Of a stretch of 64,000 bases of DNA, positions 32,781 to 41,768 are shown one piece after another. The first letter of the stretch is position 1; each line of letters begins with the position of its first letter. The DNA comes from Geobacillus proteiniphilus (GTDB lineage Bacteria; Bacillota; Bacilli; Bacillales; Anoxybacillaceae): positions 1 through 64,000 of the forward strand of contig NZ_MQMG01000001.1 of NCBI RefSeq assembly GCF_001908025.1, given 5' to 3'. The position numbers and the translations under genes are program-made. A model generated the notes under the pieces. That model was given only the letters and a program-made list of their open reading frames with translations, was not told where the DNA came from and ran no database searches.

Positions 32781-34953
32781 CGGTGGAAAGTCCGATGCCG
32801 AAAAAGAATGTTTTGTTTCCGGTGGATTTCCGTTTTTCAAATCCGCGCAACACTAATCTTGCAGAAAACTTTTGCTTTTTCATCGCAATCTCACTGTTTT
32901 CCTCGCACCAGTCGATATATTCTTTGTACAGTTCGTTCAATTGCACTTTTGCGCCTGGATGAATCACGCAGCAATCGTTCAAGAAGTTGCTTAAAAGGTC
33001 CATTTCCTCTTTGTATTCATCCGTTGCGTTCTTGATTTCATCTGGCTCGCCTAATCCTTCTTTTTGCCACTTCAAGCATCCTTCGACCGCCCAGCGTAAA
33101 ATTCCAGGAAGCTCCTTCATCAGCTTTTCAGGAAGCTGCTTGTCCACTTGTTCTTTTGGGATCGTGTAAGTAAAAGGCACAAGGCGAATACGCCGCCAAA
33201 TTCCTTCATCATCGCCTTTAATGATTGGCTTATGGTTCGTTGTAAAGAAAATCTTGAACTCTGGCACAAACTCGAAAAATTCCTTCCGCAAAAAGCGCGC
33301 CGTGATCGGCTCACCGCCTGTAAGTTGCTTAATAAGCGATTCTGATAAACGCTGGCCGTCCTCGCTCTCCACTGCTGATACAAAACGCGATCCATGCAGA
33401 CGCGCAATATCGTTATTGATACCGGAATCGTTCATTTTTGCCGTAAACGTATTGGAATTTGTCTGCTTTGCATAATCGCCCAGCAATGCTTTAATCGTGT
33501 TGATAAACGTCGATTTTCCGTTTCTCCCTGTTCCCCAGAGGAAAAACACGACTTGCTCGCTAATATCGCCTGTCAACGCATAGCCAATCGCTTTTTGCAA
33601 GAAATTGATAATTTCGTGCTTCACTTCGTCGCCATCGCGGAAAATCGACTCAAGAAAGGCAATCCATGTTGGGCATTTTGCGTTCGGATCGTAAGGAACA
33701 TGGGTATTTTTTGTCATCATATATTCACGCGCATGCGGAAGAAGCTCGCCTGTTCGCAAATCAACGACTCCGTTGGAGCAATTCAGCAAAAATTTATCTT
33801 TGTTCAGCTCTTCCTGGCTGATTGGAAGCATCGCCTCGGCACGCGCAATGGAATTGAGAAATACCGAGCTCTTTTCACTCGCCTTCGCCCACCTTAACAG
33901 CTCATTTCGTGCATCGTTGTTTTCTTCATGTGCTGCTTCGGCGTACATTTCACGAAACGTGCGAATCGCTATGCGCTCGATTTGCTTCTTTTTATCCTCC
34001 ACCCATGTCTTTCCGTCCCAAATAAGCCATTCCTCAAACTCAACGCAATAACGAAGATTTTCTCCATTTCTTGCAACAAGACGCTCAGCGTTCCCCATTT
34101 CAGTTAAATTGAATTTTCTCGGTTCTCCTTCTTTTCGTGCTGGGAAAGTCATAGGTGGCGGAGAATGATAGTTTGTTCCACTTGGTTCATGTTTGAGTGC
34201 GCTACTCAAAATAGTGGAAAACTCTCGTTGATCGAGTGGTGGAAGGAAAAAATATCGGTTTAAGAAACTAGCAATCTCGGAAACTTGCTCCGGTATATAG
34301 CCAAATTCAACAAGACGGCAGCAATGGGCATACAGCGCGTTGTTCCGGCCGCCTTCGTGCATTGGAATCGGAAATGGACGCTGCGCTTTATCGATCTTTT
34401 TCAACCGTTCGAAGAAAATCGGCATCGGCGACAGTTCTCCGTCGGCAATATGTACCCATTCGCGTCCGCCTGTATTTTCGCTTGGAAGAACCACTTGACC
34501 GCGCCCGGAAAGCCGATAGTCGCCGACAAAGCCGCCAGCCATGAGCACTGTCGCGTCTTGTCCTTTGATTTTCCCTGTCGAACGAAAGAAAAATTGAAAG
34601 CCTCGTATTGTGCGAATCGCATGAAATTTATATCCTTCACGCAAAAGCGCCTTAAGAAGCATCTCCCCTTCTTCCTGCTCGTCGATGTCAATAACGTCAT
34701 ACCCGTCTGGAATAACAAGACCTGTCCACCCTTTTTGCCGCAACCAGGCACGAATCTCTCCTTCTGTCATGCCTGGGCGATTTAGATCTTGCCATCCCTT
34801 CATGCAAGGCCGTTTCGCGACACTGTATGCTTTTTGCGGATCAGATTCATTGTTCATCCGTGAATAGCCAATCAGCCGAATAATCTTGAGGGGCTTTTTC
34901 GCTGATGGAAAAAGCCTCTCAAGACTCATTTGAAAGTCAAGTGCTGCCTGCAT
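32656..34953 (-). CDS. P4/D5-type primase-helicase
   Basis: A 765-residue replication protein. The N-terminal part is a prim-pol domain (acidic pair D89/D91 in VIDIDEQ, later RGQVVLPS), then a PriCT-like linker, a D5_N domain (about 290-440) and a superfamily 3 helicase with Walker A GTGRNGKST (474-482) and the later KIFFTTNHKP and RRIRLVPF motifs. This is the phage/plasmid P4-type primase family. It implies self-priming replication of the excised element, unlike the rolling-circle initiator normal for filamentous phages. Iteron modules overlap its 3' end. Confidence 0.9.
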   Translation of the reverse strand: MQAALDFQMSLERLFPSAKKPLKIIRLIGYSRMNNESDPQKAYSVAKRPCMKGWQDLNRPGMTEGEIRAWLRQKGWTGLVIPDGYDVIDIDEQEEGEMLLKALLREGYKFHAIRTIRGFQFFFRSTGKIKGQDATVLMAGGFVGDYRLSGRGQVVLPSENTGGREWVHIADGELSPMPIFFERLKKIDKAQRPFPIPMHEGGRNNALYAHCCRLVEFGYIPEQVSEIASFLNRYFFLPPLDQREFSTILSSALKHEPSGTNYHSPPPMTFPARKEGEPRKFNLTEMGNAERLVARNGENLRYCVEFEEWLIWDGKTWVEDKKKQIERIAIRTFREMYAEAAHEENNDARNELLRWAKASEKSSVFLNSIARAEAMLPISQEELNKDKFLLNCSNGVVDLRTGELLPHAREYMMTKNTHVPYDPNAKCPTWIAFLESIFRDGDEVKHEIINFLQKAIGYALTGDISEQVVFFLWGTGRNGKSTFINTIKALLGDYAKQTNSNTFTAKMNDSGINNDIARLHGSRFVSAVESEDGQRLSESLIKQLTGGEPITARFLRKEFFEFVPEFKIFFTTNHKPIIKGDDEGIWRRIRLVPFTYTIPKEQVDKQLPEKLMKELPGILRWAVEGCLKWQKEGLGEPDEIKNATDEYKEEMDLLSNFLNDCCVIHPGAKVQLNELYKEYIDWCEENSEIAMKKQKFSARLVLRGFEKRKSTGNKTFFFGIGLSTESYKVTSSYLNSGKSPIGEKFTEIPENKSLKVTSNLVEEEI

Positions 34954-34963
34954 ACTGTGATCC

Positions 34964-35176
34964 TCACTTTTTCGGGAATGTATATTTCACTTGATCAGTC
35001 CAAACATCGTAAAACACTACCATGGTGTGTCCGTTTTCATCGCGGATCAGCTTTCCTGCTGGAAACACGGAAAAATCTTCGACTTGGATAGCGGTCATAT
35101 CAAACGCTTCCTCGATCCACCGCATTACAATCGGAACATATTTTTGCATCGGATCGGCCTTTTGTTTTGTCACCAT
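34964..35176 (-). CDS. Small hypothetical protein
   Basis: A 70-residue protein starting MVTKQKADPMQKYVPIV with a C-terminal beta region (GHTMVVFYDVWTDQVKY). AAAAAGGGGGACTCCGA precedes the start. It lies 10 bp before the primase gene in the same direction. No family recognised. Confidence 0.65.
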   Translation of the reverse strand: MVTKQKADPMQKYVPIVMRWIEEAFDMTAIQVEDFSVFPAGKLIRDENGHTMVVFYDVWTDQVKYTFPKK

Positions 35177-35270
35177 TCGGAGTCCCCCTTTTTGGACTTT
35201 CTTCGTTATGTTATATTTTTAATAGGCATATTTTTTAGGACAGTGAGCGTTAGGGCGCTTGCTGCTTTTT

Positions 35271-35405
35271 TTATGACGCTTTTTCATCAGCGCTCCGTCT
35301 TTCTTGCACTTTTTTATATTCATCGGGCAAGACTTGAGCCAAGTATGCATACACATCTTTCTCCACTTGGCTGAACATTGGTCCCTTTATGATCGTTACT
35401 TTCAT
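35271..35405 (-). CDS. 44-residue hypothetical protein
   Basis: A short frame (MKVTIIKGPMFSQVEKD...) with GGGGGAAACTTGG upstream, charged and helical, ending in a run of Arg, Glu and Lys. The pattern resembles small phage early proteins that begin KVTVIKGP; function unknown. Confidence 0.55.
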   Translation of the reverse strand: MKVTIIKGPMFSQVEKDVYAYLAQVLPDEYKKVQERRSADEKAS

Positions 35406-35427
35406 CCAAGTTTCCCCCTTACCACCC

Positions 35428-35622
35428 TTATAGCCCCATGTTTCGAGCTTTTTTCATCTCGATCTCTTGCAACTTGTCCAACACAGACTCAAACGATTTA
35501 ATGACTTGCCGTGCAGCTTTGTAATCTTTTGTCATGACTGCATCGAGCATATGATCAATGCATCCGATTGCTCTGTTGACGTGTTCTTTTTCCTCAACGA
35601 TGAGCGAAATTTTTACTCTCAC
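35428..35622 (-). CDS. 64-residue hypothetical helical protein
   Basis: A GTG start at 35622 with AAGGAG seven bases upstream gives a charged, helical protein (VKISLIVEEKEHVNRAIG...). The TTG 6 codons earlier overlaps the ribosome binding site and is rejected. First early gene after the regulator at 35665. Function unknown. Confidence 0.6.
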   Translation of the reverse strand: MRVKISLIVEEKEHVNRAIGCIDHMLDAVMTKDYKAARQVIKSFESVLDKLQEIEMKKARNMGL

Positions 35623-35664
35623 TCTCTCACTCCTTTTCAATACAATGGATGTATAGGCATTAAA

Positions 35665-35883
35665 TTATGCAGTCGCAATACACGAAATGTGACATTTATC
35701 CTCAAAAAAATATGTCCAATCGAAAGAAAGAACGTTGGCGATTCGCTTTGCCACTTCGACACTGGGATTTCTTTGGCCGTTTTCAATCATAGCGTAAGTA
35801 CTTCTTGAAATCCCAGCTAATTCAGCGAGTTCTTTTTGAGTCATCTTTTTGTTTAGACGCATGTTTTTTAGCCATTTCCTCAT
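35665..35883 (-). CDS. XRE-family regulator (Cro-like)
   Basis: A 72-residue helix-turn-helix protein: KKMTQKELAELAGISRSTYAMIENGQRNPS is the whole DNA-binding domain. It heads the leftward early/replication transcript and faces the repressor at 36044, the arrangement of a Cro/CI switch. AAGGAGGTGATAAC precedes the start. Confidence 0.85.
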   Translation of the reverse strand: MRKWLKNMRLNKKMTQKELAELAGISRSTYAMIENGQRNPSVEVAKRIANVLSFDWTYFFEDKCHISCIATA

Positions 35884-36043
35884 TAGGTTATCACCTCCTT
35901 TAAAGTAAAGTCACAAAACGCGTATCGTTAATCAAAGTATATGTCACAATTCGTGTAATGTCAATATCAAAATACACTATTTGTGTAAATTATTTTTTTG
36001 TCACTTTTTGCGACTATAATTAAACCTAAGGAGGATGTTGACA
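35884..36043. promoter_or_regulatory. Divergent switch region with four operator-like sites
   Basis: CAC-N5-G[TC]G dyads occur at 35912-35922, 35945-35955, 35975-35985 and 36002-36012, spaced 27-33 bp (about three helical turns). The best are ACACTATTTGTGT and CACAATTCGTG. A TATAAT (36015-36020) serves the rightward repressor gene. The spacing and symmetry fit cooperative binding by the XRE proteins. Confidence 0.65.
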
Positions 36044-36379
36044 ATGGTCGATTTAGGGAATCGTTTACAGGAACTTAGAAGTAAATTGAATATGAGGCAA
36101 GAAGATGTAGCAAAAAAGATTGGCGTAGGCCGTACTACCTATGCAATGTATGAACAAGGAAAAAGAGAACCTGACTATGAAACGCTTCTCAAGCTTGCTG
36201 ATCTATTTGAGGTTTCAACAGATTATTTGCTGACCGGCAAGACAACAGTGGAATCTAAAAAACAAACAAATCTATTCTTTTTCGACACCGAAGGATTAAC
36301 TGAAGAAGAAATCGATGAAATAAAGAAACACATTGAATACGTAAAATGGAGAGCCCAGCAAGAAAGGAAAAAATCATGA
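36044..36379 (+). CDS. XRE-family repressor, ImmR-like
   Basis: A 111-residue protein with an N-terminal helix-turn-helix (MRQEDVAKKIGVGRTTYAMYEQ), the DYLLTG segment after it, and a C-terminal dimer/oligomer tail. This is the layout of ImmR-type repressors of Bacillus mobile elements. ATG at 36044 is nine bases after AAGGAGG. It likely keeps the element silent and is the probable target of the ImmA-like protease at 37210. Confidence 0.85.
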   Translation: MVDLGNRLQELRSKLNMRQEDVAKKIGVGRTTYAMYEQGKREPDYETLLKLADLFEVSTDYLLTGKTTVESKKQTNLFFFDTEGLTEEEIDEIKKHIEYVKWRAQQERKKS

Positions 36380-37056
36380 ATAAACGAGATAGACAAACGC
36401 TGGCAAGATTAGGCGGATTCACTTTTTTGGTTGTCATTTTTCTTATCCGTTCAAAGTTTAACAATCCATATGTTTTCTTAGGACTTTTGATTTTTGGAAC
36501 AGCCTTTGTTGTCGCCCTGATTGAATCATTAATCCCTGTCAAATCTTCAACAAGGAAAAGACAATCCCCTCAGAAAAAAATATCGGAGTCCAAGAAAGGC
36601 ATCAAAACGGCAACTGGAAAATACGGCGTTCGTTCGGATCACGTTATTTTGCAAACGCCACTTGAGCATTTATCAGGGTTGGAATTCGAGCAACTTGTGT
36701 ATTTATACTTAAAATCAACCGGCTGGCAGCCGATCAAAACACCTGAGGCAAAAGACGGGGGCGTCGATATCGTTGTCACTAATAAGGCAGACGGTCTTAA
36801 GATAGCGGTACAAGTGAAGCACTACTATCGTTCCAAAAGCCAGGTGACGGTTAAAGATATACGTGAACTTGACAGCGCCAAGAAGAACCATGGCTGCATC
36901 GGAACATGGTTTATTACATCTGGGACATTTACAAATGCTGCACTCGTGGAAGCCGATATGCGAAAAATGCGAACATCGGACATCACATATGTTGAAACAA
37001 AAATTTTGCCCTGGAGAGAACATCAAGCAAGAAAACACCAAAAAAGCCACTCCTAG
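36376..37056 (+). CDS. Membrane-anchored Mrr-like restriction nuclease
   Basis: A 226-residue protein: two N-terminal spans (about 12-28 and 33-52), a basic linker, then an Mrr_cat PD-(D/E)XK domain with the GLEFEQLVYLYLKSTGW start, the metal-binding D in DGGVDIVV and QVKHYY with the Q-x-K motif. Mrr-type enzymes cut modified or foreign DNA; membrane-anchored forms may act on incoming DNA. The start overlaps the repressor stop as ATGA, so it is co-expressed with the repressor and could give superinfection exclusion. That role is inference. Confidence 0.8.
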   Translation: MNKRDRQTLARLGGFTFLVVIFLIRSKFNNPYVFLGLLIFGTAFVVALIESLIPVKSSTRKRQSPQKKISESKKGIKTATGKYGVRSDHVILQTPLEHLSGLEFEQLVYLYLKSTGWQPIKTPEAKDGGVDIVVTNKADGLKIAVQVKHYYRSKSQVTVKDIRELDSAKKNHGCIGTWFITSGTFTNAALVEADMRKMRTSDITYVETKILPWREHQARKHQKSHS

Positions 37057-37070
37057 AGAGAGTGGCTTTC
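37044..37070 (+). terminator. Hairpin after the nuclease gene
   Basis: AAAGCCACTC pairs with GAGTGGCTTT around CTAGAGA. The T tract is weak, so termination may be partial. Confidence 0.55.
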
Positions 37071-37209
37071 GGAACTATTAAGATGCTTCGCATTCCCCAT
37101 AATCTTCCACATCCTCTCATTTCCCATCATTATACCATGTTCTTCTTGCAAAAAAGAACGTATGTTTCTATAATTAAAGGCAAATGATACAACAAAGGTT
37201 GAGGGAGAA

Positions 37210-37719
37210 ATGAACTATTTATATAAGCCTGGCGATCTGGAAATGCATATATCAAACGTTTATAAACAGCATGGCATCTTGTATCCGTATCAGCTCGACG
37301 AGCAATATTTAGCGGATATCTTTGACATTGCTATCGTTTATGCATCAAGATCATTCGGCTATTGGAGTGATTGCCGCATTATTGGGCTGCATAAAGACTT
37401 GCGATTTGATTCTGTTAAACGGCGTGAAGTGTTTTTTCATGAACTTGGACATTTATTGTTGCACGTGGGGGATCAGTTGAACATGTCCAAGTCATTTCGA
37501 GATTACCAAGAAATCCAGGCGAACCGGTTTATGCTATTCGCGGCAATTCCTTATCACATGCTTACATATATTGACTTATCAGCAAAACGAGATTTTATAT
37601 TATGTGAGATGCAGGATGTGTTTAAAATGCCGGTTGATGTATGCGCCACTCGTTTAGATTACATTGAAAACAAAATGTTGCAGATTTGCGCGGAAAATTC
37701 GTTATATTATAGATTGTAA
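37210..37719 (+). CDS. ImmA/IrrE-family metallopeptidase
   Basis: A 169-residue zinc protease with HELGH (in [13 protein letters not shown]) and the third-ligand region [15 protein letters not shown]. ImmA cleaves ImmR-type repressors to induce ICEBs1, and the ImmR-like repressor lies in the same direction just upstream. The pair therefore probably forms the induction switch. AGGTTGAGGGAGAA precedes the start. The stop is at the edge of the right attachment arm. Confidence 0.88.
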   Translation: MNYLYKPGDLEMHISNVYKQHGILYPYQLDEQYLADIFDIAIVYASRSFGYWSDCRIIGLHKDLRFDSVKRREVFFHELGHLLLHVGDQLNMSKSFRDYQEIQANRFMLFAAIPYHMLTYIDLSAKRDFILCEMQDVFKMPVDVCATRLDYIENKMLQICAENSLYYRL

Positions 37720-37764
37720 TTTATTTCCGCACACTAACGACATTAGGATTTCGTTCTCGATGCA
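37719..37764. other. Right attachment site of the sigK element
   Basis: Element arm 37719-37744, a 14-nt centre 37745-37758 (AGGATTTCGTTCTC) and host half GATGCA (37759-37764). The arm is the inverse of 21516-21541 with one mismatch. The host halves TGCATC and GATGCA are also inverted, again with a 14-nt centre. Confidence 0.85.
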
Positions 37765-38088
37765 TCGAGCCGCATACGTTGCCAACTTCGTTCCTTTGCC
37801 CGGCGAATAGCTTTCAATCGCCTTGATCAAGCCGATCGTGCCAATGGAGATTAAATCCTCAACCTCTTCTCCCGTATTTTCAAACTTTTTCACAATATGG
37901 GCAACAAGGCGCAAGTTGTGTTCGATGAGCCGGTTGCGGGCTTGCTCGTCGCCTTTTGCCATCAGCGCCAAATACTTTTCCTCTTCTTGAGCGCTTAACG
38001 GCTGGGGAAACGCATTGTTTTTAATATACGAGACAAGAAACGTCAGCTCTTTCAACAGAAACGTAAACGCCGTGAAAATGCCGGACAT
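37745..38088 (-). CDS. sigK: sigK 5' segment (pro-sequence and sigma-K regions 1.2-2)
   Basis: This segment encodes the first 116 residues of pro-sigma-K. The 20-residue membrane pro-sequence ([20 protein letters not shown]) is removed by SpoIVFB, leaving [12 protein letters not shown]. Region 2 has [16 protein letters not shown] and [18 protein letters not shown]. In the integrated state the frame runs 12 codons into the element and stops at 37702, giving an inactive product. ATG at 38088 has GGGGGTGAGAGC upstream. Confidence 0.95.
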
Positions 38089-38294
38089 GCTCTCACCCCC
38101 GCCTGCTGTCATCGGCGGAAACCGCCTATCGTTATGTATATGCAGGGGCGATGTTGTCCGTGTCTTTACGACAAAAATAGACCGGCCCGAAATGAGCCGG
38201 CAATAACTTGACCAATCAAAAACGATTGATGCCAACGTTCTGCTGATGCGGTCCGCCTGCTTATCCCCCTCCCGATGCAGAAGAACCGCCGTGC

Positions 38295-38381
38295 TTACGC
38301 TCTTGCCTCAACGCTGACTTCCGCGGCGACAACAAGCGCAATCGACGCGGTAATGATGATCGACATGACAATGGCGAACAT
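38295..38381 (-). CDS. 28-residue membrane peptide
   Basis: ATG at 38381 follows GGAGGGAACGGGG and opens a 28-codon frame ([18 protein letters not shown]...) that is one span with a short charged end. Similar tiny membrane peptides are common in spore formers near sporulation genes. Function unknown. Confidence 0.5.
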   Translation of the reverse strand: MFAIVMSIIITASIALVVAAEVSVEARA

Positions 38382-38613
38382 CCCCGTTCCCTCCTTGACC
38401 TTCTCTTCTAGATTTTATTTTACCAAAGAAGACAGGGAACGCTTCCGCCACATTTTGAACAATTCGTGAAATTCGACCGTCAACAACAGCACGCGGAGCA
38501 CCGATAACACCCCTTTAGCCTGAGTCAAGTCGAGTCTCCCGTCTGTTTCATCCACATCACAAGCCATACTGGTACAATTGACATGAATCTTCTCCCCTTT
38601 CATCTCCATTGTT

Positions 38614-38757
38614 TTAAAACAACCGTTGATGAGCGGAACATTTGCGGTCAAGCAACTCCTCCTCGGCTGCACGCGCGAACCGCTCCTCTTCGATGTTCCG
38701 TTGCCGCGGCTTTCTCCGCTCAATCGTGATCGTGATAAAAAACAAATGGATCGTCAT
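38614..38757 (-). CDS. yrzI: YrzI-family small protein
   Basis: A 47-residue protein starting MTIHLFFITITIERRKPRQR, the hydrophobic-then-basic pattern of the YrzI family, followed by an acidic helix (EEERFARAAEEELLDR). AAAGGAGGTGGGGAGGC is a very strong ribosome binding site. B. subtilis yrzI lies in the same neighbourhood (between sigK-like and yrhC genes). Confidence 0.75.
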   Translation of the reverse strand: MTIHLFFITITIERRKPRQRNIEEERFARAAEEELLDRKCSAHQRLF

Positions 38758-38783
38758 GCCTCCCCACCTCCTTTCCATGCAAA

Positions 38784-38862
38784 AAACCGCAGAAGGAAGG
38801 CGTTTCTGCGGCTAAGCGTACAAAAAGGCCGCAGAAAGCGAGACTACTCCCCTTCTGCGGCC
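38784..38862 (-). terminator. Two tandem, sequence-related terminators
   Basis: On the minus strand GGCCGCAGAA...TTCTGCGGCC + TTTTT (38827-38862) is followed by CCGCAGAA...TTCTGCGG + TTTTTT (38784-38812). The stems share the same CCGCAGAA arms, so they look like a duplication. They end the short unit that starts at the promoter 39010-39038 and lie just before yrzI. Confidence 0.8.
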
Positions 38863-38892
38863 CGATCGCTGTTTTTCGTCATCGGTGCACGT

Positions 38893-38970
38893 TCATTCCC
38901 GGTCGGCGGAAGGTCGAATAGCCGTTTGATAGAATGGATGCGTTACTGTTGTCCACATCATCATTGTCAT
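38893..38970 (-). CDS. 25-residue peptide ORF with strong promoter
   Basis: ATG at 38970 follows AAAGGGAGGTCGAAGACA and gives a 25-residue peptide (MTMMMWTTVTHPFYQTAIRP...). It has its own consensus promoter and tandem terminators, so a short abundant transcript is expected. It may be a YrzI-like leader peptide or the RNA itself may be the product. Confidence 0.5.
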   Translation of the reverse strand: MTMMMWTTVTHPFYQTAIRPSADRE

Positions 38971-39009
38971 TGTCTTCGACCTCCCTTTGGAAATGATGCT
39001 ACGTAGGTA

Positions 39010-39038
39010 ATTATATCCAAAATTATTTCCATTGTAAA
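39010..39038 (-). promoter_or_regulatory. Near-consensus sigma-A promoter
   Basis: TTTACA (39033-39038), 17 bp, TATAAT (39010-39015) reading left, about 30 bp before the 25-codon ORF. Confidence 0.8.
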
Positions 39039-39128
39039 CCGTTTTTTTGCAAAATAGGCAAAAAGCTTGCTTTCCCTTGAACGCCAGCATGGCTAAACAA
39101 AAACCCGCCTTTCGGCCAAAAGGCAGGT

Positions 39129-39377
39129 TTACGGTTCGAACCGCTTTTCTTCTTCCTCAAGACGACGGGCATAGCGGGCGGCTTGGCGCAAACAGGAAAG
39201 CGACGCGGTAAAACAGACGGCGACCGCCAATAGGGCGAACGGCTTTTTCGCTGTCTCAACCGCTCCTGGGATGATCGTTCCGAAATAGAGAAACGCTCCA
39301 AACGCGAACAAGACGAGACTGTATGTTTTAAAGTCGCCCGCCTTGGCCCGCAGCTCGTTTCGTTGCTGCTCGTTCAA
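39129..39377 (-). CDS. yrhC: YrhC-family membrane protein
   Basis: An 82-residue protein with two spans (about 19-36 and 46-63) and a charged C-terminus, matching YrhC, the last gene of the yrrT-mtnN-mccA-mccB-yrhC unit in B. subtilis. Its function is not established. Confidence 0.8.
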   Translation of the reverse strand: MNEQQRNELRAKAGDFKTYSLVLFAFGAFLYFGTIIPGAVETAKKPFALLAVAVCFTASLSCLRQAARYARRLEEEEKRFEP

Positions 39378-39439
39378 GCCCGACCCCTCCTCTCCCCTTT
39401 CACTGTATCATACATGGACGGAAGGGGGGAGCGGCAATT

Positions 39440-41499
<2,060 letters not shown>

Positions 41500-41599
41500 A
41501 CAAGTCACTCCGTTTCTTCACGCTCAGTTTAGCAGCAAAACGGCGGCGTTTCGTTGTCTATATCGATGCCATTTGCAGCTTTTACAGAGCATGGCGGGC

Positions 41600-41740
41600 G
41601 ACCGAACAACGCTGCTTCCAGACCCATGCATCGGTCGTGAAGCGAGTGGTTGTTCGGTCTTCCGTTACGCCTAGCCGTGACGAAGAAGCCTGCAGCTTGC
41701 CTCCGACAGTCGAGAAAATAGACAAGCTGCTTTTTCGTCA
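41600..41740. other. Two long nested hairpins between mtnN and mccA
   Basis: Hairpin 1 (41600-41659) has outer arms GACCGAACAAC/GTTGTTCGGTC and inner GCTTC/GAAGC and GACC/GGTC. Hairpin 2 (41678-41740) has TGACGAA/TTCGTCA outside GCAGCTTG/CAAGCTGC. The 70-codon frame across them is not gene-like. They may be an RNA control element, a processing site or a small palindromic repeat unit. Confidence 0.6.
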
Positions 41741-41768
41741 AGGATATGGTAAACTTTTTCGTTGCATC

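Larger units (their letters stand above)
21502..37755. mobile_element. sigK-intervening element with filamentous-phage-like cargo, about 16.2 kb
   Basis: The element separates the two halves of sigK and is bounded by a shared 11-bp core (AGGATTTCGTT at 21502-21512 and 37745-37755). It encodes a SpoIVCA-type recombinase next to the left end, then on the same strand an assembly/adsorption block, a coat block and a replication block. At the right end are divergent regulators, a nuclease and an ImmA-like peptidase. A Zot/pI-like ATPase, many 45-70-residue one-span proteins, and gene order like Ff phages suggest an inovirus-type prophage. No tail, capsid, portal or large terminase gene is seen. 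Base composition is more AT-rich than the flanks. Confidence 0.88.

Noticed and set aside
21502-37755. Possible ICE or tailed-phage remnant
   Set aside because: No relaxase, FtsK-type coupling protein, VirB4, capsid, portal, terminase or tail gene was seen. ImmR/ImmA-like regulators also occur in ICEs, but the cargo does not fit one.
21502-37755. Self-targeting by the CRISPR array
   Set aside because: I saw no obvious spacer match to the element by eye. The check was not exhaustive; an exact search of 29 spacers against 21502-37755 on both strands would settle it.
21132-38088. sigK as a decayed pseudogene
   Set aside because: Both parts are intact, join exactly in frame at the shared 11-bp core, and lie beside a full-length recombinase, so it is a programmed split and not decay.
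38415-38609. ORF between the 28-residue peptide and yrzI
   Set aside because: Frames here have weak starts and no family resemblance. A 28-31 codon frame from a GTG near 38505 with AAAGGGG upstream is possible but not convincing.
41529-41741. 70-codon frame between mtnN and mccA
   Set aside because: It spans the two hairpins, has no family resemblance and lacks a good ribosome binding site.
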